Below the pieces are notes generated by a model. The model saw only the letters and a list, made by a program, of their open reading frames with translations. It had not been told where the DNA came from and did no database searches. Position numbers and translations under genes: made by a program. From Clostridium_F caseinilyticum (lineage in GTDB: Bacteria; Bacillota; Clostridia; Clostridiales; Clostridiaceae), in the NCBI RefSeq assembly GCF_046127645.1, contig NZ_CP175919.1: a stretch of 64,000 nucleotides of DNA; one strand, given 5' to 3'. This document shows, piece after piece, positions 36,462 through 45,304 of the stretch (its first letter is position 1; each line of letters opens with the position of its first letter).

Positions 36462-36506
36462 TAGAAACACCCCCTGTATTTGCACAATATGTACACATTG
36501 TTTCTA
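36462..36506. promoter_or_regulatory. Nested palindromes upstream of clostripain
   Basis: ACAATATGTACACATTGT (36484-36501) is an 18-bp near-perfect palindrome. An outer pair TAGAAACA (36462-36469) and TGTTTCTA (36499-36506) is perfectly complementary. They lie 60-105 bp before the clostripain start, a good place for an operator. The cognate regulator is unknown. The rest of the spacer to 36875 shows no gene. Confidence 0.5.
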
Positions 36507-36875
36507 ATTTACATTTAATTCATATTTTTATATTTTCTACATTTGTTTTCATTTTCCTTCCTGTTTTTGAAAAAAATTAAATTTTTTTATATTTATTTTT
36601 ATAATTCAAAAATTTCATAAAAATAATTAAATCTATATTAAATTTTAACAATTATAAATAGGAATAAATAAACAGATAATTTATAATTAAAGTTACTAAT
36701 TTTAATATTTCAATTATATATTTGTGCCATAAATACTAATAACTAAATATATTATTTTTCATATAAAATAACATTTGTACGAAAATCTTCATTTTTATAA
36801 TAGGCTTTTCTTAATATGTATTATCTAATATATAACTATATAAAGTTTTTTTATTATATTTGGAGGATGATTTTT

Positions 36876-37517
36876 ATGATAAGTATGTTTACTAAGAAGA
36901 CTTCTAAAATTAAAAATAAATCAAAAATTAGAAGCATTCCACCTATATTAATGCTTGTAATTTTATTATTCATATTAATATCAATTAATTTTGTAAAAAA
37001 TCTACAGTATGATAGTAAATTATATAATTCTAAGATACAAGAAAAAATTTACAATTCAATGATGATAAAAGAAACTAGATTAAAAGCTTATTATAGGAGC
37101 AGAAAACTTAATAAAGGCAGTTCTAGCAATACTTGTGTTTATTTTATAGCAGAAGTATTAAGGATAAATGGTGAAAATATAGACGATAGCACTTGTAACA
37201 CAACTCAACTTTTACAAATAATGAAAAAAGATGGTTGGAAAAAGAGTAAAAACTATAAAAAACTTAAACCAGGAGATATATGTTTTACTACAGATGAAAA
37301 TTTAAATAAAAATGGGATACCAACTCACACTTATATATTTATGGGATGGCTAGAAGAAGGAAAGTATGATTATGCCTATATTTGTGACAATCAAGCTAAA
37401 GACTATTCCGGTAAGATATATCACTTGAGAAATATAACAAAAATTGATACTATAAAAGGGAGTACAAAAGAACCTTTTAGCTTTTTTATGTCTAAGAAAA
37501 AAGGGATTATCCGATGA
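36876..37517 (+). CDS. Membrane-anchored CHAP/NlpC-like protein
   Basis: 213 residues from the ATG at 36876, preceded by TTGGAGGATGA; upstream in-frame starts have no SD. A basic N-terminus is followed by one membrane segment (about 24-41, ILMLVILLFILISINF). The outer domain has SSNTCVYFIAEVLR and later KLKPGDICF and THTYIFMGW, which resembles the Cys and His of CHAP/NlpC-type amidases. The catalytic assignment is inference. The stop codon and last two codons lie inside repeat R2 copy C. It could act on the cell wall and feed the two-component system next door. Confidence 0.62.
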   Translation: MISMFTKKTSKIKNKSKIRSIPPILMLVILLFILISINFVKNLQYDSKLYNSKIQEKIYNSMMIKETRLKAYYRSRKLNKGSSSNTCVYFIAEVLRINGENIDDSTCNTTQLLQIMKKDGWKKSKNYKKLKPGDICFTTDENLNKNGIPTHTYIFMGWLEEGKYDYAYICDNQAKDYSGKIYHLRNITKIDTIKGSTKEPFSFFMSKKKGIIR

Positions 37518-37633
37518 CTACCCGCTCTAATACTCTCATCATACTCTGTGAAAGCAATTCGCACCAAATCAAAGATTTGGACTCGCTGCTTTTCTTCAAA
37601 GTTGGAGTAGAGAACAGCTACGTCCCTGGATAA
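37507..37633 (+). repeat. Structured repeat R2, copy C (127 bp)
   Basis: From TTATCCGATGACTACCCGC to CCCTGGATAA, the same length as copy A. The internal hairpin CACCAAATCAAAGATTTGG and the block CTCGCTGCTTTTCTTCAAAG are shared with copy A. It overlaps the 3' end of the preceding gene and carries its TGA stop. The sequence after it (to about 37680) holds another hairpin (CTTCAGGTGGAA with CTCCCTCTGAA). Confidence 0.82.
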
Positions 37634-37714
37634 TGATTTCTAATCTTCAGGTGGAATAAACACTCCCTCTGAACCCAAGAACTCTGTTTATATCAAAAAT
37701 TGGAGATGATTAAT

Positions 37715-38416
37715 TTGCATACTTATAATGTGCTTGTTGTAGATGATGAAAAAGAAATTAGAGATGCTATTGAAATATATCTAAGAAGTATAGAGAACAT
37801 AAATATAATAAAAGCAGCAGATGGATTAGATGCATTAGATATATTAGAAAATAATGAAATTCACGTGATAATATTAGATATTATGATGCCTAGATTAGAT
37901 GGGATAAGAACCTGTATGAAAATAAGAGAAAGAAATAATATTCCTATAATTATGTTATCTGCTAAAAATGAAGATACAGATAAAATTTTAGGGTTGAACA
38001 TAGGAGCAGATGATTATATAGCAAAACCTTTTAATCCTTTAGAATTAGTAGCAAGAGTTAATTCTCAACTTAGAAGGTATACAAATCTAGGCAAATTTCC
38101 TAAAACATCAGATGATGATGAAATTTCTATAGATCAATTAGTTATAAATAAAACTAGTCATGTAGTTACTGTAGATGGTAAAAAAGTAAGATTAACCCCT
38201 ATAGAATATGATATTCTACTACTTTTAGCCACTAATCCTGGTAGAGTGTTTTCTTCTTCACAAATATATGAATATGTCTGGAATGAACCTTCTTTTAGAA
38301 CTGAAAACACAGTAGCAGTGCACATAAGACGACTAAGAAAAAAAATAGAAATAAATCCTAAAGAGCCTAAGTATATAAAAGTAATTTGGGGAGTTGGTTA
38401 TAAAATTGATAAATAG
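37715..38416 (+). CDS. OmpR-family response regulator
   Basis: About 233 residues. Receiver domain (1-120) with the acidic pair in VLVVDDEKE, phospho-Asp in VIILDIMMPRLDG, Thr/Ser position in IIMLSAKNED and Lys in DYIAKPFNPLE. The C-terminal winged helix ends VIWGVGYKID. The best start is TTG at 37715, 5 nt after GGAGATGA; an ATG at 37706 overlaps the SD. It overlaps the kinase gene by a few codons. Targets are unknown; the membrane protein upstream is a candidate input. Confidence 0.93.
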   Translation: MHTYNVLVVDDEKEIRDAIEIYLRSIENINIIKAADGLDALDILENNEIHVIILDIMMPRLDGIRTCMKIRERNNIPIIMLSAKNEDTDKILGLNIGADDYIAKPFNPLELVARVNSQLRRYTNLGKFPKTSDDDEISIDQLVINKTSHVVTVDGKKVRLTPIEYDILLLLATNPGRVFSSSQIYEYVWNEPSFRTENTVAVHIRRLRKKIEINPKEPKYIKVIWGVGYKIDK

Positions 38417-40316
38417 CATTAAGAATCAAGATAGATTAAAAAAACTATTATGCAAAAATATAATTATAATATTCTTAATTATTATATCACTATTGTTTGG
38501 TGTACTTTCCCTTTTCAGAAATGCAAATTCATTAAACTCTCACATAGAAACAAAAGAAAAAAAACTGTCTAATATTAATAATGAACTTGAAAATATAAAA
38601 AAAAATAATACTAATTTTAGAACTCTCAGTTATGATGTGTGGTTAAAACAATGTGCTAGTACGGTAAATTTATACATATATAAAAATACAAATTATTTAA
38701 AAATATTATCTCAAACTTCACAAGAAGATTTAGATAATATAAGTAAAAATTTAAAAATCATAAAAGAAAATAATGACTATGATAAATTAGTAAAATTCAT
38801 AATTATTGATAAAACCAAAAACACGTTTTTAACTAATGATACTAATGACATAGATTTTATTAAAAAGAACCTTAAGCTATTTTCTGAGGAAAATGGTGAG
38901 CTATTTAATTATGTTTCAAATAAAGGTACTTGGTATAACATATCTTATAATTCCGAAAGTTCTCCAGCATATAATAGCAATCCTCAACCTATAATGGAGA
39001 ATCCTAATAATTATATAGAAGCTTATTGGTTTCCTAAAAATTATTCTTATAAAAAAGAAGATTCGAATCTTATAAAAAATATATTAAAAGATGCTGAGGA
39101 TAATTTTAAAAAAGATATAACTAATGAGACTAACGCTATTAAGTATCTAAAACAAGATTTAACTAGAATAAACTATTTAATAGCACTTTTTGCTTTTATT
39201 ATTATTATTTTATTATTTACTCTATATTTTATTGGTAAAGAAAATGTTTTTACAGGAATAAAAAATAGTTTTATAATTAGATTATTTAAGTCTATAAACC
39301 AATGGTTTGAAACTAGAAGTACTTTTTTCAAGACAATTGTTTTCAGTATATTTACCTTACCTGCGGTAATTGTTACTATGAAAATATTATCTGGTGATAG
39401 ATATATGAAAGATTATGCAGTATACGTATTATTTTATATAGTATTTATTCTTAGCAAATTCATTAAATTTTGCAATTATATAGATGAAATAATAAAAGGA
39501 ACAAATAAAATAATTAATGGAGATTTAGATTTTACAATAAAAGAAAAAGGTGATAAGTCCCTTTTAATACTTTCTCAAAACATAAATAAAATAAATAAGG
39601 GATTTAAAATATCCATTGAAGATCAAATAAAAAATGAAAAATTGAAAAGTGAACTAGTAGCTAATATATCTCATGATCTAAAGACCCCTCTTACATCAAT
39701 AATAAATTATACAGATATATTAATAAAAGAAGATATTTCTGAAGATGAAAAAGAAGAATTTTTAAAGATACTCAATAGAAAAAGCCTAAAACTTAAAACA
39801 CTTATAGAAGATTTATTTGAAATATCTAAAATAAATAGTGGTAAAGTAAAATTAAATGAACAACAAGTTGATGTGGTAGAGCTTTTAAATCAATCTATAG
39901 CTGAATACTCTGATACAGAAATATATAAAAATAAAAACTTAACCTTTATACTAAAAACTTTCTTACCAGAAATCAAAATTGATTTAGATGGAAATAGGAT
40001 GTCTAGGGTTTTTGAAAATTTAATAAATAATTCTTTAAAATATTCTTTGAGTAATACACGTATTTATGTAGAAATAGAAGATGTTGTTAAAGGCATAAAA
40101 ATCTCTTTTAAAAATGTATCCTATGCTCCCCTTGATTTTGATAAAAAAGATATATTTGAAAGATTTACTAGAGGTGATAGATCAAGAACATCAGACATTG
40201 AAGGAAGTGGATTAGGACTAGCCATAGCTAAAAGTATAGTAGAACTTCATGATGGAATTATGTATATTGACTTTGATGGAGACTTATTTAAAGCTATAGT
40301 TGAACTTTACTACTAA
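38406..40316 (+). CDS. Sensor histidine kinase with multi-pass membrane sensor region
   Basis: About 636 residues. It starts at TTG 38406 (or TTG 38394, closer to GGGGAG), overlapping the regulator gene. TM1 at about 15-35, an extracellular domain of about 210 residues with a coiled start, then three further membrane segments (about 250-345) and a dimerisation helix. The phospho-His box is SHDLKTPLTSIINY, the ATPase N box NLINNSLKYS, and the G box GSGLGLAIAKSIVELHDG. The architecture recalls kinases that regulate wall or drug responses in Firmicutes. Both genes of the pair use TTG starts. Confidence 0.93.
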   Translation: MINSIKNQDRLKKLLCKNIIIIFLIIISLLFGVLSLFRNANSLNSHIETKEKKLSNINNELENIKKNNTNFRTLSYDVWLKQCASTVNLYIYKNTNYLKILSQTSQEDLDNISKNLKIIKENNDYDKLVKFIIIDKTKNTFLTNDTNDIDFIKKNLKLFSEENGELFNYVSNKGTWYNISYNSESSPAYNSNPQPIMENPNNYIEAYWFPKNYSYKKEDSNLIKNILKDAEDNFKKDITNETNAIKYLKQDLTRINYLIALFAFIIIILLFTLYFIGKENVFTGIKNSFIIRLFKSINQWFETRSTFFKTIVFSIFTLPAVIVTMKILSGDRYMKDYAVYVLFYIVFILSKFIKFCNYIDEIIKGTNKIINGDLDFTIKEKGDKSLLILSQNINKINKGFKISIEDQIKNEKLKSELVANISHDLKTPLTSIINYTDILIKEDISEDEKEEFLKILNRKSLKLKTLIEDLFEISKINSGKVKLNEQQVDVVELLNQSIAEYSDTEIYKNKNLTFILKTFLPEIKIDLDGNRMSRVFENLINNSLKYSLSNTRIYVEIEDVVKGIKISFKNVSYAPLDFDKKDIFERFTRGDRSRTSDIEGSGLGLAIAKSIVELHDGIMYIDFDGDLFKAIVELYY

Positions 40317-40406
40317 AAAAGTATTATAGTTCTATGCTTTAGCTGTATGAATTTTTAAAATAAAAAAGTACCTATTATAATCAATTACCCAAACCAAGAT
40401 GGTGTC

Positions 40407-40681
40407 TCAAAATAAAAATAGCCTTAATTTTAGTATAGTAAATATAAATAATATATGTAATAAACATATAAATGAACTTTAGTAGTTCTTAATTTGACGT
40501 AATTAAAAATTTTTGTAATTCCTCACAGGACGTGAGGAGCCAGTAGTGAAGCCTGAGGAGGTTGCCTCTTTTACTGGGTAAAAAATTTTTAATGGAGTCA
40601 AATTTAGAATTACTTAGTGAAATGAATTGCTTTATGAATGTATTATTTATATTTACGGTTTTAAAATTAAGGCTATTTTGA
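40407..40681. repeat. Foldback repeat R3, copy 1 (about 275 bp)
   Basis: The ends TCAAAATA...GCCTTAATTTTA and TAAAATTAAGGCTATTTTGA are inverted repeats. Further inner complementary blocks (GTAAATATAAATAATA with TATTATTTATATTTAC; AAAAATTTTTG near AAAAATTTTT) extend it into one long hairpin. The GC-richer core (40521-40577) has CCTCAC/GTGAGG and CCAGTA/TACTGG stems. It is about 90% alike to copy 2 at 47946 by eye. It lies between the histidine kinase and msrA. A reading frame across it is a shadow. Confidence 0.82.
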
Positions 40682-40751
40682 TATATTCTCTTTCGCCAGA
40701 AAGTAGTTCTTAATTTTAAAAATAAGCTATACAAAATATATAAAAAAAGAT

Positions 40752-41225
40752 TTAATCTAAATGTATATGACAATAACCTCCTGGATTTTTCTTTAAATAT
40801 TTTTGATGATAATCTTCAGCATCATAAAAACATTTTAATGGTTCCACTTCAGTAACTATAGGATTTTTATATTTCTTTTGTTCTAAAGATTTACTTTTCA
40901 CAATTATATCTAAATCTTTTTCATCTAAATAAAATATACCTGTTCTATATTGTGTTCCTCTATCATTCCCCTGTTTATTTAATACTGTTGGATCTACTAT
41001 GTTCCAGAATTTATTTAGCAGTTCTTCTAAGGGGATAATTCTTTCATCATATTTTATGTAACAAGCTTCTGCATGTCCTGTAACTCCACCACACACCTCT
41101 TCATAACTTGGATTTTCTTTTGTCCCATTGGCATATCCTACTTTTGTTTCTACTATACCTGGAATCCTTGACATATATTCTTCTACTCCCCAAAAACAAC
41201 CTCCTGCTAAAACTATTTCCTTCAC
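40752..41225 (-). CDS. msrA: Peptide methionine sulfoxide reductase A
   Basis: 157 residues from the GTG at 41225, 7 nt after GGAGGTG; an upstream ATG at 41240 overlaps that SD. The catalytic motif GGCFWGVEEYM carries the resolving nucleophile Cys (about residue 10), and GVTGHAEACYIKYD, DRGTQYRTGIFY and the C-terminal DYHQKYLKKNPGGYCHIH complete the family signature. It reduces methionine-S-sulfoxide in proteins. No msrB is fused or adjacent. Confidence 0.96.
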   Translation of the reverse strand: MKEIVLAGGCFWGVEEYMSRIPGIVETKVGYANGTKENPSYEEVCGGVTGHAEACYIKYDERIIPLEELLNKFWNIVDPTVLNKQGNDRGTQYRTGIFYLDEKDLDIIVKSKSLEQKKYKNPIVTEVEPLKCFYDAEDYHQKYLKKNPGGYCHIHLD

Positions 41226-41275
41226 AATTAACACCTCCATAATTTCTTTAATATTTCTTATTAACCTTAACTAAC

Positions 41276-41399
41276 AATTGAACAAATTGCATAATTAAAA
41301 GATTTCTAATAGGTATATAAGCTATTGCGTTTAACCAAATATATCAATATAATATATTGATATATTTATATTTAAAATAAATTGTGCAATCTTCTCAAT
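41276..41399. repeat. Dispersed palindromic repeat R1, copy 5 (inverted)
   Basis: Here the AATTGCATAATTAAAAGATTTCTAATAGG half is on the left and the AAATTGTGCAATCTTCTCAA half on the right, so it is reversed relative to copies 1, 4 and 6. The centre is diverged and holds its own palindrome AATATATTGATATATT. It lies upstream of msrA. The following spacer (41400-41727) shows no gene, repeat or clear promoter. Confidence 0.75.
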
Positions 41400-41727
41400 T
41401 ACTCAAATTATATATTTCGTTATAATTAAGTTTAGAAATATTTTAAAGTCTTATATTTATTCTATTATAATTAATTTAAAAATATTTAATATTTCTATTA
41501 TACTTCCCCACTTATAGTATTAATATCATTTAAATAAAAATCCTATGTAAATCAGATGTTCCTTTATGTTAAGTTAATTATACTATAACCCTTTCCATAT
41601 TTTAATATTTATATTTAGTAAAGTTTAATATCTGCTATATTTTTCTAAAGACCTAAAAATGAATCACGATAATATAAAAAATTATTATAATAATTTAAAA
41701 CTTTAATATTATTGGGGGTATTTAACT

Positions 41728-42519
41728 ATGTATACTGTTCTTCATATAGAGCAAAGTGATTTCTTTTGCAAAATGGTAGAAAGCATTCTAAGAGAAAAAA
41801 ATTATGATTACATATCTACAGATAGTTTTAATGAGGCTTATAATCTAATAAAAGAATATGATATAGATCTTATTATAACTTCCCTTTATGGGAAAGGTGG
41901 CAATATAGAGGATTTCATAAAAAATATTGGCTATATGGATTCTAATGATATACCTATATTTATAGTTACAAGTGATAATGACCATGAAAAAAAGAAAAAT
42001 CTTCTTAATTTAGGTGTATTTGATTATTTATTAAAAGATGATTTAAAAGAAGAAATTACTAAGCATGTAGATGCAGTATTTCAAGATGATGAATACATGA
42101 AAAATTTAAGGGAGGCAAAAATTGCAATTATAGATGATAATTCCTTTGATTGCACTCTTGAAAAAGATATGCTATCCAAATATGGCATTGAAAATGTAGA
42201 TTATTATAATTCTGGTAAAGAATTATTTAAAAGTAATAAAAAATATGATATGTATTTAATTGATATGGTATTGGAAAATGAATTTGGAAAAACTTTAATA
42301 AGACAGATAAGAAGGAACAATATAAAATCTTCTATAATAGCTGTTACCGTGTTAAATAATAACAAAACCATGTCTAATATTTTAAATTGTGGCGCAGATG
42401 ATATTATAAACAAACCTTTAGATGAAAACTTATTTATAGCTAAATTAAAGTCTAATATAAGAATCTATACGTTGAATAAAAAAATAAAAAGCATACTAAA
42501 AGAAATGAAAAATAAATAA
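41728..42519 (+). CDS. Double-receiver response regulator without output domain
   Basis: 263 residues, two CheY-like receiver domains in tandem. The second (about 131-250) is complete: acidic pair in AIIDDNSFD, phospho-Asp in YLIDMVLENEFG, Thr in IIAVTVLNNN and Lys in DIINKPLDE. The first (1-118) is degenerate: it has HIEQSD in place of the acidic cluster and TSLYGK where the phospho-Asp should be, but keeps VTSDND and LLKDD. No DNA-binding or enzymatic domain follows, only a short basic tail. It may act as a scaffold or phosphate sink. GGGGG lies before the ATG, and a strong terminator follows. Confidence 0.85.
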   Translation: MYTVLHIEQSDFFCKMVESILREKNYDYISTDSFNEAYNLIKEYDIDLIITSLYGKGGNIEDFIKNIGYMDSNDIPIFIVTSDNDHEKKKNLLNLGVFDYLLKDDLKEEITKHVDAVFQDDEYMKNLREAKIAIIDDNSFDCTLEKDMLSKYGIENVDYYNSGKELFKSNKKYDMYLIDMVLENEFGKTLIRQIRRNNIKSSIIAVTVLNNNKTMSNILNCGADDIINKPLDENLFIAKLKSNIRIYTLNKKIKSILKEMKNK

Positions 42520-42552
42520 GACGAAAATATTTAATACTAATAAAATATTTAA

Positions 42553-42608
42553 AAGCGGGTATGTAGGTAGATTTGTGTAAAAACAAAATTACCTGCATAC
42601 CCGTTTTT
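42553..42608 (+). terminator. Terminator after the double-receiver gene
   Basis: CGGGTATGTAGGTA and TACCTGCATACCCG form a 14-bp stem with one G-T pair, followed by TTTTT. It is very well formed. The remaining spacer to 42874 holds no gene. Confidence 0.88.
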
Positions 42609-42874
42609 GAGAATGTAAATAATTCTCGAAATTTTTGCAACCTTTAAGTATTTTTAATTTAATTCCCTTAAATCATATTTAGTTTTTATAAGTAAACTTA
42701 AAAATCTGGTTCTATCTCTAAGAATCCAGCATATTGATTTAGATATAATAACTATGTAGTTTTCATACTGAAAATACATAACAATCCATATCATATATTC
42801 TATACTTGATATATAAATATCTATCTCTAAGGCTTAAAGGTGTTATATAATTGTTTATTAATAATTTAAAATTA

Positions 42875-44335
42875 CTATATTTCTTTAATAACAAATTTTA
42901 TTCTGGCTCCACCATCTTCTTTATTTTCTGCTGTAATCCATCCATTATGCTTTTCAACTAAAATTTTTACAATATACATTCCTAAACCAGAATGTCCCTT
43001 TTCCTTAGATCTTGAGCTATCACCTCTATAAAATTTTTCGAAAACATAGCATAATTCCTTATCATTAAAACCTGTTCCTTGGTCTTCTACAATAAATTTT
43101 ATAATATTTTTATATATTTTTACTTTAGTAATTATAGATTTACCATTAGGTGTATATCTTATGGCATTAGATATTATATTATCTAATATTTCTTCTAGCC
43201 TTTCAGCATCTATGTAAAACTCCTTATTTAGATTAAAATCCTTTTCTAAAAACAATTTAAATTCTATATTTTTATCCTTGCATAAAACTTTATAATCCTG
43301 TTGCTTTTTTTCTAGAAACTCAATTATATCTATCTTTATAGGAACTAAATCAAAGTTTTTATTCTCTATTTCTGATGCCAGATTCATATCTGAAATAAGT
43401 CTTCCCATTCTCTCTGTATTAGCTTTTATAATATTTAAATATTTTTCTACTCTAATAGGATCTTTAACTCCCCCTTCTATAAGTACCTCTACATGCCCTT
43501 GAATAACAGTAATAGGAGTTTTTAAATCATGGGCTATAGATTTTATCATTTCTTCTCTGTCTTCTTCCATAATCCATTGTTTATTTAGTGATTCTTTTAA
43601 GGCATTTTTCATCTCTTCAAAAGAAGAAACTAATTTTCCTAACTCATTATTACTTTTATAATTTATTTCAAAATCCAAATCCTTTTCTTTTATTTTATTT
43701 GAAGCATATATTATTTCATTTATAGGATGCTGAATACTTTTAATTAGCCTTCTTGCGAAAATAATTGTAAAAATAATTATATATATAAAGGGTGAATATA
43801 CTAAGAATCTTTCAAATATATGAACTATTTTTTCATCTTTATCCCTTTTCACAGTTCTTTCAATATTGTATTTAATTATAGCAGCACCTTTTACATTGGA
43901 ATTACCATCTAATATAGGTATATACTTTTTAACTTTTGATCCAAAAAAACCAGCTTTATTAAGATTACCAATATCTGTTTTATTTATTGATTCTATCAAT
44001 TGTTTTTTATCTTTTATTATTCTTGTCTTTTCATTTCCATATATAATTTTACCCTCTAAATCTGTAATTTGATAACCTATACCTTTTTTAGGAATTAAGC
44101 TTTCAAGTTCTAATCTATTTTTATCCTCTAATATCCCATCTCCCCTGCTAACTATAAACTGTTGGATTTTATCTGATTGTTTTTGATAATAGTTATCTGA
44201 CCTTAGCATAGGGTTTTCCCTGAAATACATAATATAGCAATAAGTACCTATAGTAGCTATTGTACATACTATGCTTAAAAATATAATTAATAGAAGAGTA
44301 CCTATAGTTTGTGTTTTTAAAGATGCTTTTTTCAT
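42875..44335 (-). CDS. Sensor histidine kinase beside ABC exporter
   Basis: 486 residues: TM1 at about 10-34, an extracellular sensor of about 140 residues, TM2 at about 178-198, HAMP (about 198-250), phospho-His box SIAHDLKTPITVIQGHVE, N box NIISNAIRYTPNGKS, D box VEDQGTGF and G box GHSGLGMYIVKILVEKHNG. Its ATG overlaps the stop of the regulator gene (ATGA), so the two are translationally coupled. The neighbouring ABC genes suggest it senses a membrane-active peptide or antibiotic, by analogy with BceRS and lantibiotic systems; it lacks the short intramembrane-sensing form. Confidence 0.95.
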   Translation of the reverse strand: MKKASLKTQTIGTLLLIIFLSIVCTIATIGTYCYIMYFRENPMLRSDNYYQKQSDKIQQFIVSRGDGILEDKNRLELESLIPKKGIGYQITDLEGKIIYGNEKTRIIKDKKQLIESINKTDIGNLNKAGFFGSKVKKYIPILDGNSNVKGAAIIKYNIERTVKRDKDEKIVHIFERFLVYSPFIYIIIFTIIFARRLIKSIQHPINEIIYASNKIKEKDLDFEINYKSNNELGKLVSSFEEMKNALKESLNKQWIMEEDREEMIKSIAHDLKTPITVIQGHVEVLIEGGVKDPIRVEKYLNIIKANTERMGRLISDMNLASEIENKNFDLVPIKIDIIEFLEKKQQDYKVLCKDKNIEFKLFLEKDFNLNKEFYIDAERLEEILDNIISNAIRYTPNGKSIITKVKIYKNIIKFIVEDQGTGFNDKELCYVFEKFYRGDSSRSKEKGHSGLGMYIVKILVEKHNGWITAENKEDGGARIKFVIKEI

Positions 44336-45021
44336 ATTTTATTTTTCTCCCATCTATAGCCTACTCCCCATACCGTAGTTATATGATTAAGAGATATATT
44401 TATTTTTATAAACTTTGCCCTTATCTTTTTTATATGTTCTGCTACTGTACTTGCATCCCCGTCTGCATTATATCCCCAAATTTTTTCATAGATTTGTTCT
44501 TTAGAAAACACCTGCTCTGGATGTAATACTAAAAGTTCTACTATGTCAAATTCTTTAGCTGTAAAAATAATCTCTTCCTCTTCATAGTAAACTTTACGAC
44601 TGCTTAAATCTAAATTAAGTTTTCCAAAGCTTATTTTTGATTTATTATTTAAGTGAACTCTTTTTTCTCTTCTAAGATGGGCCTGAATTCTTGCTTTTAA
44701 TTCCTTTATACTAAAGGGCTTTACTATATAATCATCACCACCTACTGAAAGGCCTTTAATTTTATCAACTTCACTTTGTCTAGCACTTAGAAATATTATA
44801 GGACAGGATATTTTGTCCCTTATCTTTTGGCAAACCTGAAAGCCATCAATATTAGGCATCATTATATCAAGCAAGATAATATCTATATCTTTATTACATA
44901 ATTCTATAGCCTTCATGCCATTACTAGCTGTAGTAACGCTATAACCTTGATCCTCAAAATAATCTTTTATAAAAGATACTATATCATCTTCATCATCTAC
45001 TATTAATATTTTTTCCTGCAT
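44332..45021 (-). CDS. OmpR-family response regulator
   Basis: 229 residues from the ATG at 45021 after GGGAGTG; upstream in-frame codons lack an SD. The receiver domain has LIVDDEDDIV, DIILLDIMMPNIDG, PIIFLSARQSE and DYIVKPFSIKEL; the winged helix ends TTVWGVGYRWE. It overlaps the kinase gene by 4 nt and probably controls the ABC genes upstream on the same strand (45305-47846). Confidence 0.95.
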   Translation of the reverse strand: MQEKILIVDDEDDIVSFIKDYFEDQGYSVTTASNGMKAIELCNKDIDIILLDIMMPNIDGFQVCQKIRDKISCPIIFLSARQSEVDKIKGLSVGGDDYIVKPFSIKELKARIQAHLRREKRVHLNNKSKISFGKLNLDLSSRKVYYEEEEIIFTAKEFDIVELLVLHPEQVFSKEQIYEKIWGYNADGDASTVAEHIKKIRAKFIKINISLNHITTVWGVGYRWEKNKI

Positions 45022-45304
45022 ATAAACACTCCCTATTTTATACATTTTAATAATATTATAGCATGTACTTTTAAATGGGATATATTTCAAATTACATACT
45101 TTACAAATTAGATTAGGTATAAACTAAATTTATAAAAGTTCTAAACAATTCTTATTTCTAACTTTTAGTAAAAAAATCCCCCGGCCTTAAGTCTAGTAAA
45201 TCCTGAATATCTAAAATACTGATTTAGTTTATATATCTTAAACCAAGCATTATGAAAGTATAGAAAATATAGCAATAACATAAATTATGCTTATATCTTG
45301 CTCT

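Noticed and set aside
40489..40773. 94-codon frame on the minus strand over repeat R3 copy 1
   Set aside because: It lies across a palindromic repeat and overlaps the 3' end of msrA. No SD or family features.
42690..45240. Weak similarity between spacers at about 42.7 kb and 45.2 kb (AATCC..ATAT..TGATTTAG)
   Set aside because: Short and interrupted match, easily expected by chance in AT-rich DNA.
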